The translations under genes and the position numbers were made by a program. Below are positions 43,573-53,160 of a stretch of 64,000 nucleotides of DNA, in pieces (within the stretch, counting starts at the first letter, position 1; each line of letters starts with the position of its first letter). The DNA is taken from NCBI RefSeq assembly GCF_041380235.1, contig NZ_JBGIYY010000022.1, positions 1 through 64,000 of the forward strand, in the 5' to 3' direction. Origin of the DNA: Glaciecola sp041380235. GTDB taxonomy: Bacteria; Pseudomonadota; Gammaproteobacteria; Enterobacterales; Alteromonadaceae. The notes under the pieces were generated by a model. The model did not search any database and was not told where the DNA came from. It saw only the letters and a list, made by a program, of their open reading frames with translations.

Positions 43573-43762
43573 CTTCCAAACCCAATAGTAAATTTAAAAT
43601 ATCCTCGGCCAAAACCAAGGGGTAACTGATTTAAAAACAACAGGTTAAGTGTTGATGTAAGGCGCCAAAGCCGAAATTGCCGGCATAAAACGTGATGGTT
43701 ATTTTAACTTAATTTCCTTAGGAAAAGTCGGGTGTTAACCTCGCTTTAGTGCTTAGTTTTAC

Positions 43763-45232
43763 TCAACGGCGCTTTTTATATAAACGTTTAATATTATGAT
43801 CGCTATGATGATCGAGTATTTGATCTAGTTTATGTCCAATTTTAGAACATGTTCTTATTTGCTCCAATTTTGGCCAAGTTGACCGTTCACCTTCAATAAT
43901 CAATTCTTTAATTTCAGCAGAAGTGAGTTGCCCAAGAAGCTTTTGAGGGTCCACAAAACTAAAACTGGGAGCGATATTTATATCGCCTTTGTATTCTTGA
44001 GCCATCACCGAATAAAATATTTTCATCGTTTTACCTGCATCTGGGATTTTACGAAGATAGCGCCGGCTGAAGTTCTCACCACTTTTTAACATTTCATGGG
44101 TAGATACTCGCAACACCTTTTTCACCCCGTTGGTAACTGGCATGTACTGCTCGCCTTTCATCATAGCGAGTGAGAGGGGATTAGCCTGACTAACAATGTA
44201 ATGATTTACGCCGTAGAGTCTGGCGAGTCTTTTCGCCGGCAAATCGTCTGTAACTGCACCGTCTACCCAACGCCGTTCAGGTAAATACGGCTGCGCCTCA
44301 CCATATACATTTTTGGCCATCAACATCACCGGTGGATAAACGCCAGGCACCGCACAGGAGGCCATTACCGCTGTTCGCACAAAAACATTGGGGGATGTTA
44401 CCGCATTCATTAACCTTGAGGTTTGGTGCTCTTCAAAGGGCGCAATGGTGATGCTAATCATTCGCCCTGTCTTTTCGTACGCTTCCTGAAATGTGATATT
44501 GGGAATAAGTTCCTCTAACAATATTTCTAAGGATGCCGGGTCAACTTGTTTGCGGATAAGTCTTTTAGGACGATTGTCAATCTTCTCTTGTAATGGGTCT
44601 AGCGCCTTGTCGCTCAACAATACCGTGGGCAACTCGTCGTCAGTGTAGGTTCCAAGAATAGCGGCCGAAACTGCACCAGCGCTCGAACCAGATATCACGG
44701 TTGGTAAAAGGTCGTGTTCAAATAAGGTTTTAATTACGCCTCGGTGAAAATGCCCTAGAGAGCCTGCACCACTTAACATTAAAGCTGAACGCCCAAAACA
44801 GTGACTAGCACGTTCAAAAAAATCGATTTTGTCTTCTTTGGTAATTCCATCCGACTCGGGAATGGTGGATATGTGTTCAAGCGCATCAACTATTTCATCA
44901 ACGTACTCTTCGATTAAATGTTTGGTGCCAAATTTCGCTCGTTCGTACAGAATTGACTTACCCATACCACCTTGATTGCCGTGGATCCCCTCATTAAGCG
45001 CAAACAATAGACCAATGTCATCCTGTTTACGTCTGAGTTCTCTAATTGCTGAGATTCTGTTGCGAATATTGACGTAATCATAGCTTTTCGATTCTTCTTT
45101 ATGTTTCCACGCGTCGAAACCTGACTTTACGTCATGCTCAAGTGCAGCTTCTTTCCATTCAGCAAAACTATTGGCATTGCGCATTTTGCGCTCTAAGCGG
45201 GTAAGAGAATAACGAGAGGAGATAGAGAGCAT
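43763..45232 (-). CDS. Patatin-like phospholipase/lipase with N-terminal DUF3336
   Basis: A 489-residue acyl hydrolase. The N-terminal about 150 residues (SFAEWKEAALEHD, RNRISAIRELR) match the DUF3336 region of triacylglycerol lipases such as yeast Tgl3-5 and plant SDP1. The patatin domain has the oxyanion loop GAGSLGHFHRG, the nucleophile GSSAG (Ser184) and the catalytic Asp in DGA (Asp324). It probably acts on stored triacylglycerol or membrane lipid in the cytoplasm or at the membrane. Transcribed alone, toward the N-ATPase operon. Confidence 0.92.
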   Translation of the reverse strand: MLSISSRYSLTRLERKMRNANSFAEWKEAALEHDVKSGFDAWKHKEESKSYDYVNIRNRISAIRELRRKQDDIGLLFALNEGIHGNQGGMGKSILYERAKFGTKHLIEEYVDEIVDALEHISTIPESDGITKEDKIDFFERASHCFGRSALMLSGAGSLGHFHRGVIKTLFEHDLLPTVISGSSAGAVSAAILGTYTDDELPTVLLSDKALDPLQEKIDNRPKRLIRKQVDPASLEILLEELIPNITFQEAYEKTGRMISITIAPFEEHQTSRLMNAVTSPNVFVRTAVMASCAVPGVYPPVMLMAKNVYGEAQPYLPERRWVDGAVTDDLPAKRLARLYGVNHYIVSQANPLSLAMMKGEQYMPVTNGVKKVLRVSTHEMLKSGENFSRRYLRKIPDAGKTMKIFYSVMAQEYKGDINIAPSFSFVDPQKLLGQLTSAEIKELIIEGERSTWPKLEQIRTCSKIGHKLDQILDHHSDHNIKRLYKKRR

Positions 45233-45571
45233 AAACTTGGGCTTCCGGAAAAAAAGATTACGATATATAGGATACTTAAAAAAAAGCGAAGAACCATCAC
45301 GTTTACTGATACAAACTTACAAGCAAAACAGAGGTGGGGCTAATTGTGCATCATACCTCTACTTTTAAGCGCTACTATGTCATTGTTACTTTTAGTATAC
45401 GCTAGCAGCAAAAATCTGAAGCGTGGGGTAATCTAAAGCCTAATTTAGATAGGACTCTGTGCGCGTCTTCGCCTTCTGGCGTAATTCTCAAAAATGCGAA
45501 AACATTAGGGCTTGAATTGCGAAAAACGAAAAGTCTTTAGCAGTCGTTTTTAAGTTTTCAAATACTTGCCC
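45233..45571. other. Intergenic stretch, no gene seen
   Basis: About 340 bases between the upstream region of the patatin gene and the 3' end of the GGDEF/EAL gene. It contains no ORF with a ribosome site, hairpin with T-run or recognisable element. Confidence 0.5.
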
Positions 45572-48178
45572 TTATACTTGCCAAGAATCGTCGGCCTTCC
45601 AGTTAGCTATCCAGTCTGGGATATCATTTGCTAACATTGGTTTTGCGATCCCATACCCTTGCGCCAACTCACAACCCAATTTTAATAATGCCAAACCGTG
45701 CGCGCTTGTTTCTACTCCCTCCGCGATCACTTCACGTTGAAATGCTCTTGCCAAACCCACTACGCCTTCAACTATTGCTAAATCGTCGGTGTCTTCTAAC
45801 ATGTCACGCACAAAACTTTGATCAATTTTAATTAAGTGTGCCGGCAGTCGCTTAAGGTAGGTTAATGATGAATAACCCGTGCCAAAGTCATCTAATGCGA
45901 ATAACACTCCAAGCTTGTGGCATGCACTCATGGTTGCAGACACTTGACCGATGTCGTGTAAAGCACTGGTTTCGAGTATTTCTAACTCTAAACTGCTTGG
46001 GCTTACATCAGGGTGAGCAGCCAATAAGGTCGCCAAGCGATTCGTAAAGTTGTCTTGTTGTATTTGGTAGGCGCTAATATTAACACTTGTGGGTAAACTA
46101 ACCCCCATGCTCTGCCAGTTTGCAATTTGGCTCAACGCTGTATCTATGACCCATTCTCCTAGCTCCAAACTAATCGAATGGCCCTCTATCACAGGCAAAA
46201 ACTCTAGCGGTGGCACTAAAGTACCGCTTGGATGCTGCCAACGAATTAAGGCCTCTGTACCAATTACTTCACCGGTGCGCATATTCACTTTGGGTTGATA
46301 ATGCAGTACAAACTCATCTCGCTCTAAGGCTGTGCGAATATTCTCAATGCTTTTATGCTGAGTATTAATCGCCTTATTTTGCGCGGTATCAAATAAATGG
46401 TAACGGTTTTTACCCGCTTGCTTGGCCATATACATAGCTTGGTCGGCATGACGAATAAGTTGCTCGGCATCTGCACTGTCTTGCGGGTACCGTGTAACAC
46501 CGATACTGGCTGAAACCTGCATTGAAGCTTCTTTGACGACAACCGGATCTGCAGCGGCTTTCAGTAAGCGCTCAAACACAAATTCACTTTCATCAAATTC
46601 ATCCAAATCGACCATTATGGCTATAAATTCATCACCGCCAATACGTGCCAATGTATCGCCTTTGCGTAGGGCTCGTTTCATGCGTTTTGATACTGCAATG
46701 AGCAAATCGTCTCCTACGCTATGGCCGTAAGAATCATTCACTATCTTAAAGCCATCTAGATCCATAAACGCAACAGCTAGCGAGCGTTTGTTTATTTTAC
46801 AGTGCTCTATGGCTTGGTTTAAGCGTTCTGCTAACAAAACTCGATTGGGTAAATTAGTCAATAAATCGTAATGGGCAATACGTTCTAGTTGTTTTAAATT
46901 TGCTTTGTTTGCGGTTATATCAGTTGACAACGAAACATAGTGCTCGGTATCACCTGCCGCATTTTTTACCGCGCTAATAGTGAGCATCTCGGGATAAACC
47001 TCACCATTTTTTCGACGGTTCCATATCTCGCCATGCCAGTGACCTTTCTTAAGTATTGTCTGCCACATTTTAGTAAAAAATTCTGGCGACTCTTTTCCAG
47101 ATTGCAGCATACTTGGATTTTGTCCCAGCACCTCTTCAGGACTATATCCGGTAACGCGACAGAAACTGTCGTTAACTTCAATGATTTTAGCTGAGGCATC
47201 GGTGATCATAATGCCTTCATTGGCATGTGTGAACACACTGGCTGCGCGGGTCAGTTTCTCTTCGGCTCGTTTTTTTTCAATGGCAATACTGGCCAAACTA
47301 GCCGTTTGTTCAATCAGCGTCAGATCTGTTTGTGTTGGAGAGTGTTTGTCGTGGTGGTAGATAGCAAATGTACCAAGTACCACGCCTTCTGAAGAGCGTA
47401 TAGGTTGCGACCAGCAAGAGCCTATGTTTGCTTCTTTTGCGAGTTCTGTATAAGCCGCCCAATATGGGTGTGTTTGAATATCTTCTACGATAACCCGCTC
47501 ATTAATGAACGCGGCGGTTCCACATGAGCCTATCTCAGGCCCAATTTTGACTCCGTCAATCGCTTCGTTATAAAAATCAGGAAGACTCGATGCTGTGCCA
47601 AGCGACAAGGTTTTACCCGCTTCGTCTAGCAATAAAATGCTGCATAGCATAGCTGGGTTCTCGTGCTCCACCCCGCTAACAATGGCATTTAGTATCGCTT
47701 TCAATGGTTCGCCGCTGGTAATTTTTTCTAGTACTTGGGAGCGCGACTTTTCACGCATTTCAGTGTATTTACGTTGGGTGATATCATGTACAACCCCCAC
47801 TAAAAAGCGTTTGCCTGTGGGGTCTATAAATCGATTCTTCTTTGTCAGAATCATTTTAGTTTGCATGTCAGCCGTGGTAAGTGACTCTTCGCTTATGCTT
47901 TCTATACCGTCTTCAAGGACCTGTATATCATTAGCCATAAAATGCGCCATTTCACTTGGCTCAACGTGCGTCGCAAGGGTTTGGCCAATGATTTCGCTTC
48001 TGGGTAAGCCAAACATAGTACAAAAAGCGTTATTGACTAGCAGAAGTCTAAGCTTGTCATCCTTGATAAATAACGGGTCTCCAGCATTATCGAAAATCGC
48101 ACTTAGAAACCTTTCTATACTATGCTTACTATCATCAAATTGACTAGACGAGTTTTCGTCTTTGTTGGGATCAGCCAT
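45572..48178 (-). CDS. PAS-GAF-PAS-GGDEF-EAL cyclic-di-GMP signalling protein
   Basis: An 868-residue soluble protein without a membrane helix. Order: PAS (about 22-140), GAF (about 150-305), PAS (about 315-430), GGDEF (about 440-600) and EAL (about 610-860). The cyclase active site ARIGGDEFIA is intact, and the phosphodiesterase motif is intact as GTEALIRWQHP, with DDFGTGYSSL and the later catalytic Glu regions present. Both activities are therefore possible; a bifunctional c-di-GMP enzyme controlled by the sensory domains is likely. Stands alone on the minus strand. Confidence 0.93.
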   Translation of the reverse strand: MADPNKDENSSSQFDDSKHSIERFLSAIFDNAGDPLFIKDDKLRLLLVNNAFCTMFGLPRSEIIGQTLATHVEPSEMAHFMANDIQVLEDGIESISEESLTTADMQTKMILTKKNRFIDPTGKRFLVGVVHDITQRKYTEMREKSRSQVLEKITSGEPLKAILNAIVSGVEHENPAMLCSILLLDEAGKTLSLGTASSLPDFYNEAIDGVKIGPEIGSCGTAAFINERVIVEDIQTHPYWAAYTELAKEANIGSCWSQPIRSSEGVVLGTFAIYHHDKHSPTQTDLTLIEQTASLASIAIEKKRAEEKLTRAASVFTHANEGIMITDASAKIIEVNDSFCRVTGYSPEEVLGQNPSMLQSGKESPEFFTKMWQTILKKGHWHGEIWNRRKNGEVYPEMLTISAVKNAAGDTEHYVSLSTDITANKANLKQLERIAHYDLLTNLPNRVLLAERLNQAIEHCKINKRSLAVAFMDLDGFKIVNDSYGHSVGDDLLIAVSKRMKRALRKGDTLARIGGDEFIAIMVDLDEFDESEFVFERLLKAAADPVVVKEASMQVSASIGVTRYPQDSADAEQLIRHADQAMYMAKQAGKNRYHLFDTAQNKAINTQHKSIENIRTALERDEFVLHYQPKVNMRTGEVIGTEALIRWQHPSGTLVPPLEFLPVIEGHSISLELGEWVIDTALSQIANWQSMGVSLPTSVNISAYQIQQDNFTNRLATLLAAHPDVSPSSLELEILETSALHDIGQVSATMSACHKLGVLFALDDFGTGYSSLTYLKRLPAHLIKIDQSFVRDMLEDTDDLAIVEGVVGLARAFQREVIAEGVETSAHGLALLKLGCELAQGYGIAKPMLANDIPDWIANWKADDSWQV

Positions 48179-48491
48179 GACTTTATAAGGCTCCTGCTCA
48201 AATATAATACCGTTTGTCGCTTCTAAGTTATCGGCTTTAAGGTAATTGACTTAAGCGTAATTATCTTTCCTAAAAACCGGTTAAGCGCTAAGTGAATAAA
48301 GCAAGCATACGTGCGCTATGGAACGTTGGTATGTTTAATTACTATACAGTAATAGCGCTCATTACTCTTGCAATAAATTGAGCTTATACCCGCAAAATCG
48401 AAGTCGCGTTGAACGCTAAAGTCTTCGCCGTAATGCTTATCGGGTGTCGCTCGTAGCGGCGGCAATTGTTATGCTTGATTTAATAACGGGT
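48179..48491. other. Intergenic stretch before the decayed integrase
   Basis: About 310 bases upstream of the GGDEF/EAL start. No ORF or element is recognisable. The 5' part of the integrase pseudogene is missing here. Confidence 0.4.
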
Positions 48492-48830
48492 AATATAAGA
48501 AATTTAGCGCTATTTAACCTGGCGATCGACAGTAAGTTAAGAGTTTGCGATCATGTCTCTGTGAGGCTGCGCGACATTGCCCATGGACTAAGTCTGCAAT
48601 CCAAACCGATGGCAGTTCAACAAAAGGCCGGGTAACCGATACTGTTTGAAATTACGAAAAACACACGTGGATCTGTCTCTCAGTTAATCCAACACTACCA
48701 ATTGAAGTTAAGTGATCATTTGTTAAAATCGAGAGTGAAAGCATGTGATCATTTATCAACTCGACAACATAGCCGGATTGTTGACCGTTGGGTCGAATCG
48801 ATATTCACCTATATGCCATGCATCTTTTAA
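48492..48830 (+). pseudogene. Decayed copy of the small tyrosine recombinase
   Basis: In one frame the sequence reads NIRNLALFNLAIDSKLR and continues through RDIAHG, FEITKNTR, LLKSRV and DHLSTRQHSRIVDRW. It is closely similar over about 100 residues to the intact recombinase at 53315 (NPRNLAMFNLGIDSKLR, RDVAYG, FEITKNTR, DHLTTRQYSRIVDEW). An in-frame TAA interrupts it at 48633-48635. The N-terminus is missing, and it diverges after VESI, losing the HxxR, second His and Tyr catalytic residues. It marks the left side of an accessory region. Confidence 0.85.
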
Positions 48831-48856
48831 TTGGAGAATAGATACAGTGGGGCATA

Positions 48857-50269
48857 TTATCGATGAGCAAGCTTATAAAGATTCGCATAGACCTTTTGCA
48901 CAGGCTCTGAGGTGCAGCCTTCTCTTAAATGCCGAATAATCTCTTCATCTTCTCGCATAACCGCGTATGCCATATTGCTGGCATTTGGCGATTTACCCGA
49001 CATAACAGATCCAAAAATATCCATTAATCCTTTGGCGTTAGATGCCCCGTAGTATTGGTCATATTTTTCAGCATAGGCGCGTTCAACATAGGTGACGTTA
49101 TCTGAGACTTCTGTATTGCTGCCGATTTCGTTGCCATAGCCATCAGATGTGGTAGTGGTGGTTACATATTGAAAGGGCACTGGGTCTTCAATATAAAGGC
49201 GGCAAGAACTTGAATAATGACTGAGATATCGATAATAAAACGATTTGAAGAGCACTCTACCAATTATGACTTTAGGCTCATCAACTTGCAGCGCTTCAAT
49301 GATTTTTGTATAGCTTTCTAAGGTGTCATATTTTAAGCCGCTTGGGCTGCTGTAGTTTATGGTTTGGCCTGTTTCAAGAGACCAGCGTGAGTCTATCGAG
49401 GCGTAAATATCGCAATTTTCTGCACAATTATATTCATCCGGCATGGGCTCTAAGCTGTAGTTGATTTTTTTCAAATCAGGGCAGTGTTGCATTAGCTTGG
49501 ACGTGAAATTACCGCTTACCCATTCGTAGTTCGCTAAGCTAGGTGTGCTGTTGCCATTATCAGCACTGGGGAATACTGATAATGTCACCGATACTTCATC
49601 AACGCACAGCCCTGCGTAGTCAGCTCCTATGTTGTACTCAATGGGTTGAACTCGAATGCCAGTTTGATGTGATCGAAACGATACGGATACTGAGCCTGAT
49701 GCGCTAATAGAAGGGTTATAAGCTTGCAATTGCCAGTTGTTATCTGATCTTAACGATGCCTGCCATCCCTGAATATTATCTCTGAGGTTATCACCAATCG
49801 TTTTCACGGTAATATTTTGCATGTCGGGGCATTGGTATTCTATCTCCTCACGGACGATAGTAAGCGGAGCCTGATAGGGAAAATCGGCAATAGCTGAGCT
49901 TGCTTCAAATCGCTGTAACTCTGTTGTGTCAATTTGAGTTAAACCCACATGAATTGTACCTGCGGGTGCGCATTCGCCCCTAAAAAAAAGGGTAGGCTTT
50001 ACAATGATACTCAATTGTCTGATTAGCTCGGGATCGCTGACAACTTTAGGGTCCCAAGCTGTCATCGTAGGCGTGAGTATGATATTAATCATGCCTTCGT
50101 CACCTAATGGCGCTGCATAAAGCGTGTACCCATCGTTGTCTATTTGATAAGGCACAGGTGTTATAGCGTCAGAAAAACGCATACGCTCATTTGCCTTCAG
50201 TAAAGGTGCGATAAGTGATAATGACAATAGCGCTAAGACGCAGGTAAAAGAGAGGATGGTCGAATGCAT
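48857..50269 (-). CDS. Large secreted protein of unknown function
   Basis: A 470-residue protein with a Sec signal peptide (LSFTCVLALLSLSLIAPLLKA, cut near residue 26). The mature part is beta-rich with several Cys, notably EYNCAENCDIY and single Cys elsewhere that could form disulfides, a TTTTTSDGYGNEIGSNTEVSD turn region, and no domain I recognise. GAGGA lies five bases before ATG 50269; the frame extends to 50329. It sits between the decayed recombinase and an IS91-like remnant, so horizontal transfer is likely. Periplasmic or surface location is inferred. Confidence 0.75.
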   Translation of the reverse strand: MHSTILSFTCVLALLSLSLIAPLLKANERMRFSDAITPVPYQIDNDGYTLYAAPLGDEGMINIILTPTMTAWDPKVVSDPELIRQLSIIVKPTLFFRGECAPAGTIHVGLTQIDTTELQRFEASSAIADFPYQAPLTIVREEIEYQCPDMQNITVKTIGDNLRDNIQGWQASLRSDNNWQLQAYNPSISASGSVSVSFRSHQTGIRVQPIEYNIGADYAGLCVDEVSVTLSVFPSADNGNSTPSLANYEWVSGNFTSKLMQHCPDLKKINYSLEPMPDEYNCAENCDIYASIDSRWSLETGQTINYSSPSGLKYDTLESYTKIIEALQVDEPKVIIGRVLFKSFYYRYLSHYSSSCRLYIEDPVPFQYVTTTTTSDGYGNEIGSNTEVSDNVTYVERAYAEKYDQYYGASNAKGLMDIFGSVMSGKSPNASNMAYAVMREDEEIIRHLREGCTSEPVQKVYANLYKLAHR

Positions 50270-50418
50270 ATAGTCCTCACAGGTAATTATCTGAAAAGTT
50301 AGATTATGCGCATTAAACATTAAAGGCAAACAGTAAAAAATTTAAAGTTAGGAGCATAAGGTTAATTAACACTATCGAGTAGCCTGCAGCCTCAAGTGGC
50401 GGTACCCTGGTATTGTTG

Positions 50419-50525
50419 TCGGTGATAGGTGAGCTATGTTTGTCTGAAACTCTTTAAAGTCACGCTCAACATATTTAGGTAGGTAATTACCGTGCTCTGC
50501 ATTCAAGCACTAGTAATAGCGAAAA
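50419..50525 (-). pseudogene. Short remnant resembling an IS91-type transposase
   Basis: The minus strand reads AEHGNYLPKYVERDFKEFQ, similar to the N-terminal EHG-x-LPxYVxxEFxxFLxCG segment of IS91-family transposases, then loses similarity. Only about 20-25 codons match, and stops flank it. The rest of 50270-50670 shows no gene. Weak evidence. Confidence 0.3.
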
Positions 50526-50670
50526 CTTACACAACAATAAATGCTAAGCGTTAGGTAGCTAATTTAAGTGTCAAGTATCACAAATTTTTTTAAAACGTTA
50601 TCAAATCGTGATGTTTAAAACTACAAGTCCATATATCGTTGTGACCTGTTTTAGTCACTGAATTACTTTT

Positions 50671-51594
50671 ATGCCTATCAAAATGGTATTCATTGCTCTG
50701 CTGCTCTCTTACTCAGCAAAGTCCTTTTCCTTCGAGTTAGACCTTAGGTCTATTCGAGTGACACTGTCCAAACCTGATACTAGTCATTCTTTAACCTTAA
50801 ATGACAGTAATGGACTCAAACAAAAAAGCGTTTTCAACTTAAGACCGGTGAACAACGAACGCCTCGGCGTATTTGTTGATATTAATGACATTGAGATAGG
50901 CTACGCGCTTGACGTTTTTGACAACGAGCTTGAGACAAAAACTCAAAATTTTTTGGTTTCTTACCGAAAATGGAAGCACTCAAGAATTACCTTCAACTAT
51001 CAAACCTTAGAGGGCCTACAAATAGACGCTGAAAACCTATCGGGTACCGGCTTTGACAGGCAATTTTCCCAGTTTACGAAGTCTACCAAGATAGAGCTTT
51101 TTGGATTACATAATTTATACACATTTGGTGAGGCTGAATCGCTGTTTGAGCATTTCTTTTTAAATCGTCCGCGGCTCAGCCAAAACTTTGATTGGTCGTT
51201 GAGTATTTTAGGTGGCTGGTCGTTAAAACATCTATCGTTAGAAAACGATGAATCTATCATTTTTCAGCCTGAATATTTAAGCCAACAGCTAACGCCAGTC
51301 ACTGAACTTAACTCCTTCTCAGCCTCGTTAAATATAGGCCCATTTTTATCGGTGAATTTACCTAACAATTTTAATTTTTTTGCAGAATATAGAGTTGGCG
51401 AAGGATACATCCGAAATCTCAGTGGCAACAAAGGCTTAAAGCAATCGGGTGATGACAAACAACAGGCCGCTGGCGCTGGTTTCTCCTGGACATCTAGCAA
51501 CCAAAAGACATTAGTATTAATAAGAGCCTGGCAACAAAAAGGTCGGCATATTGATACGTCTTTTGGGGATATATCAGTTGTGAGATTTTTTTAG
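50671..51594 (+). CDS. Predicted outer-membrane beta-barrel protein, unknown
   Basis: A 307-residue protein with a signal peptide (MPIKMVFIALLLSYSAKSFS) and alternating amphipathic strands ending in an aromatic residue (ISVVRFF), as in outer-membrane barrels. The overall pattern (FNLRPVNNERLGVFVDINDIEIGYALD; LSILGGWSLKHLSLENDESIIFQPEY; FLSVNLPNNFNFFAEYRVGEGY) resembles DUF4421-like barrels, though I hold this only as a possibility. Met1 or Met5 could be the start. It lies in the accessory region, transcribed toward the 51616 gene. Confidence 0.65.
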   Translation: MPIKMVFIALLLSYSAKSFSFELDLRSIRVTLSKPDTSHSLTLNDSNGLKQKSVFNLRPVNNERLGVFVDINDIEIGYALDVFDNELETKTQNFLVSYRKWKHSRITFNYQTLEGLQIDAENLSGTGFDRQFSQFTKSTKIELFGLHNLYTFGEAESLFEHFFLNRPRLSQNFDWSLSILGGWSLKHLSLENDESIIFQPEYLSQQLTPVTELNSFSASLNIGPFLSVNLPNNFNFFAEYRVGEGYIRNLSGNKGLKQSGDDKQQAAGAGFSWTSSNQKTLVLIRAWQQKGRHIDTSFGDISVVRFF

Positions 51595-51615
51595 AAACAA
51601 AGCTGAAAGCGGGCT

Positions 51616-52131
51616 TTGGCATTTTTAGAGGCTGATAAACCATGTATTGAACTTTGTGCTGACTTATTGGTAGATTTTTTCCATGCGTCGCAAGTTTGGG
51701 GAACCCCTCTGAAAGTATCAATGTACCAAGAGATGGAACGCCTAGGGTTGCCCAGTAATGAGACTACTCGGGGGCATGTGAGCGATTTTTATGTCCAGAT
51801 GAGTGGTTATGATATTGTGACCTTAACACCCCCTAAATATCGAGAAACTGTGCGAGGTTATTTTTCACCTGATGCCGCCCGTTTAATGTGGAATAAGTGC
51901 CATAAATTAGTTGGCGGTACCCTAGAAATACAAAAACGTGATTGCGTAGAAAAATTAGCCGAATTCGATACTGCAAGCATGCTAGAGGGAATTAGAAATG
52001 CACCAGGAATAAACGAACAATTACGCTATTGGATTGGGCAGAATGCTTTTGCCTTTGATCAATATATTCGACTTTATCCAATTGCTAAAAAAGCGGTTTC
52101 AGCAGTTGAAGAAGACTTGGTTAGTCAGTAA
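51616..52131 (+). CDS. Hypothetical protein in the accessory region
   Basis: A 171-residue soluble protein of unknown family, with no signal or membrane segment. TTG at 51616 is the first possible start, 21 bases after the preceding stop. The next Met is at 51721 (MYQEMERLGLP), and the ribosome site is weak in both cases. Visible features are only a charged, helical C-terminal half (EIQKRDCVEKLAEFD, YWIGQNAFAFDQYIRLYPIAKKAV). Similar base composition to neighbours. It may be co-transcribed with the barrel gene upstream. Confidence 0.55.
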   Translation: MAFLEADKPCIELCADLLVDFFHASQVWGTPLKVSMYQEMERLGLPSNETTRGHVSDFYVQMSGYDIVTLTPPKYRETVRGYFSPDAARLMWNKCHKLVGGTLEIQKRDCVEKLAEFDTASMLEGIRNAPGINEQLRYWIGQNAFAFDQYIRLYPIAKKAVSAVEEDLVSQ

Positions 52132-52167
52132 CAAAGAACATATGGTTAATGGAAGGACAATTATAAT

Positions 52168-52368
52168 ATGGGTATAAACGCAACACTTTTGGGGCAGATG
52201 GTGGCTTTATTTGATTGTTTCAATGTTAAAGCAACAAAAGCCAAATGCATAAGATGAGCTCTCAGCCTTCAATCACCTTTGCAAGTGGCAAGCCTGATCG
52301 CGGTGAGTAATGTTAAACTGGCTCGGGAGTTTCGAGAACAAGTATTAGTGCAGCTTAATAATAAATGA
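52168..52368 (+). pseudogene. Fragments resembling canonical ATP synthase subunit b (atpF)
   Basis: After a good ribosome site (GGAAGGA) an ATG opens MGINATLLGQMVAL, which matches the start of the housekeeping F-type b subunit (M-N-x-NAT-x-LGQ-x-x-A) almost residue for residue. It then becomes unrelated and stops after 29 codons. A second short frame, LQVASLIAVSNVKLAREF, ending at 52368, weakly resembles the b C-terminus (KQVAxLAVAGAEKIIER). It looks like a small, internally deleted copy. The N-type b gene at 40058 has a different start, so this did not come from it. Confidence 0.45.
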
Positions 52369-52550
52369 GCGTCATCAATACACTCTAAGAGTAAAAGGCA
52401 AAATAATACGGTTATTTGCATTTTAAGGTTGGAAAAGGCTTATTTTTTCTACATTCAAAATGAATGGAGATGGTTGGATTTAGGCAATTCGTATTACTTC
52501 TTTGTGCCATTACATGACTTTCGTATGCTTAGTTTTGATGGTCGGCTCTA

Positions 52551-52574
52551 CTTCCATTGCGGACGGTCGGCAAG
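52551..52574. repeat. Dispersed repeat, copy 1
   Basis: CTTCCATTGCGGACGGTCGG lies here; related copies are at 54043, 55433, 59008 and 59840. Its core is ACTTCCATTGCGGAC followed by GTC. All copies are intergenic and in the accessory part of the window. Confidence 0.5.
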
Positions 52575-52606
52575 CATGATAATAGGCACAATGATTGGAG
52601 CTGGAA

Positions 52607-52939
52607 TTAGTAAATTTCTATACACCAAACGTCACCGGTTGCTAGCGCATTTTCTATCACCGTTTTGTTTTGAAGTAGTTTTTCAAGAATGATTCTCTTG
52701 GGCTGATTTCCACACCTTAACCATATGATCAAAGGTGGCCCACCTAGAATAAGGCTGTATTCATTAAAGTCTGCATCAAGGATAACTATGCTGTATCCAT
52801 TTGCTTTGGCATAGTTCCATATAGCTTTGTCATCGGATTGTCCCATATCAAGCAAACTAACTTGATTGCTATCAGGAAAGTGCTCTTCGAGTTGCTTTAC
52901 AAGACGATGCGAAAGGTTTTGGTCTAAAAGTAATTTCAT
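52607..52939 (-). CDS. DUF5615 PIN-like protein, toxin of a toxin-antitoxin pair
   Basis: A 110-residue PIN-like protein: MKLLLDQNLSHRLV (first catalytic Asp), SDDKAIWNYAK and IVILDADFNEYS (second acidic cluster). These are features of DUF5615 (Mut7-C-like/PIN) proteins, which are predicted nucleases. The start at 52939 overlaps the stop of the DUF433 gene (ATGA). DUF433 with DUF5615 is a known type II toxin-antitoxin arrangement. It lies within the recombinase-bracketed accessory region. Confidence 0.85.
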   Translation of the reverse strand: MKLLLDQNLSHRLVKQLEEHFPDSNQVSLLDMGQSDDKAIWNYAKANGYSIVILDADFNEYSLILGGPPLIIWLRCGNQPKRIILEKLLQNKTVIENALATGDVWCIEIY

Positions 52940-53160
52940 GCAGCAACGGTGACTACATGGTGCTCCCGATGGGCAGCATACGCCAAGCAAGCCTTGATAT
53001 TCTCAAGTGTGAGTTCAGGGTAGTCTTCAACTATCTCTTGGGGCGACATGCCGGTTGCAAGCCAACCCAATACATCGTAAACAGTAATACGTGTATTTTT
53101 AATACAAGCTTTTCCACTTCTTTTGCCTGCCACAACTTCGATATGCTCTTGATATACCAT
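52936..53160 (-). CDS. DUF433 antitoxin
   Basis: A 74-residue DUF433 protein, with the typical VVAGKRSGKACIKNTRITVYDVLGWLATGMSPQEIVEDYPELTLENIKACLAYAAHRE helix-turn-helix block. The family pairs with DUF5615 PIN-like toxins and probably represses its own operon. GAGGTT precedes the ATG at 53160. It overlaps the toxin gene by four bases. Confidence 0.88.
   Translation of the reverse strand: MVYQEHIEVVAGKRSGKACIKNTRITVYDVLGWLATGMSPQEIVEDYPELTLENIKACLAYAAHREHHVVTVAA

Noticed and set aside
43433..43618. 61-codon minus-strand ORF after atpG
   Set aside because: It runs through the REP-like palindrome, has no ribosome site and shows no protein-like features.
52429..52692. 87-codon ORF
   Set aside because: It starts with TTG, contains the dispersed repeat and ends antisense inside the DUF5615 gene; it is unlikely to be a gene.
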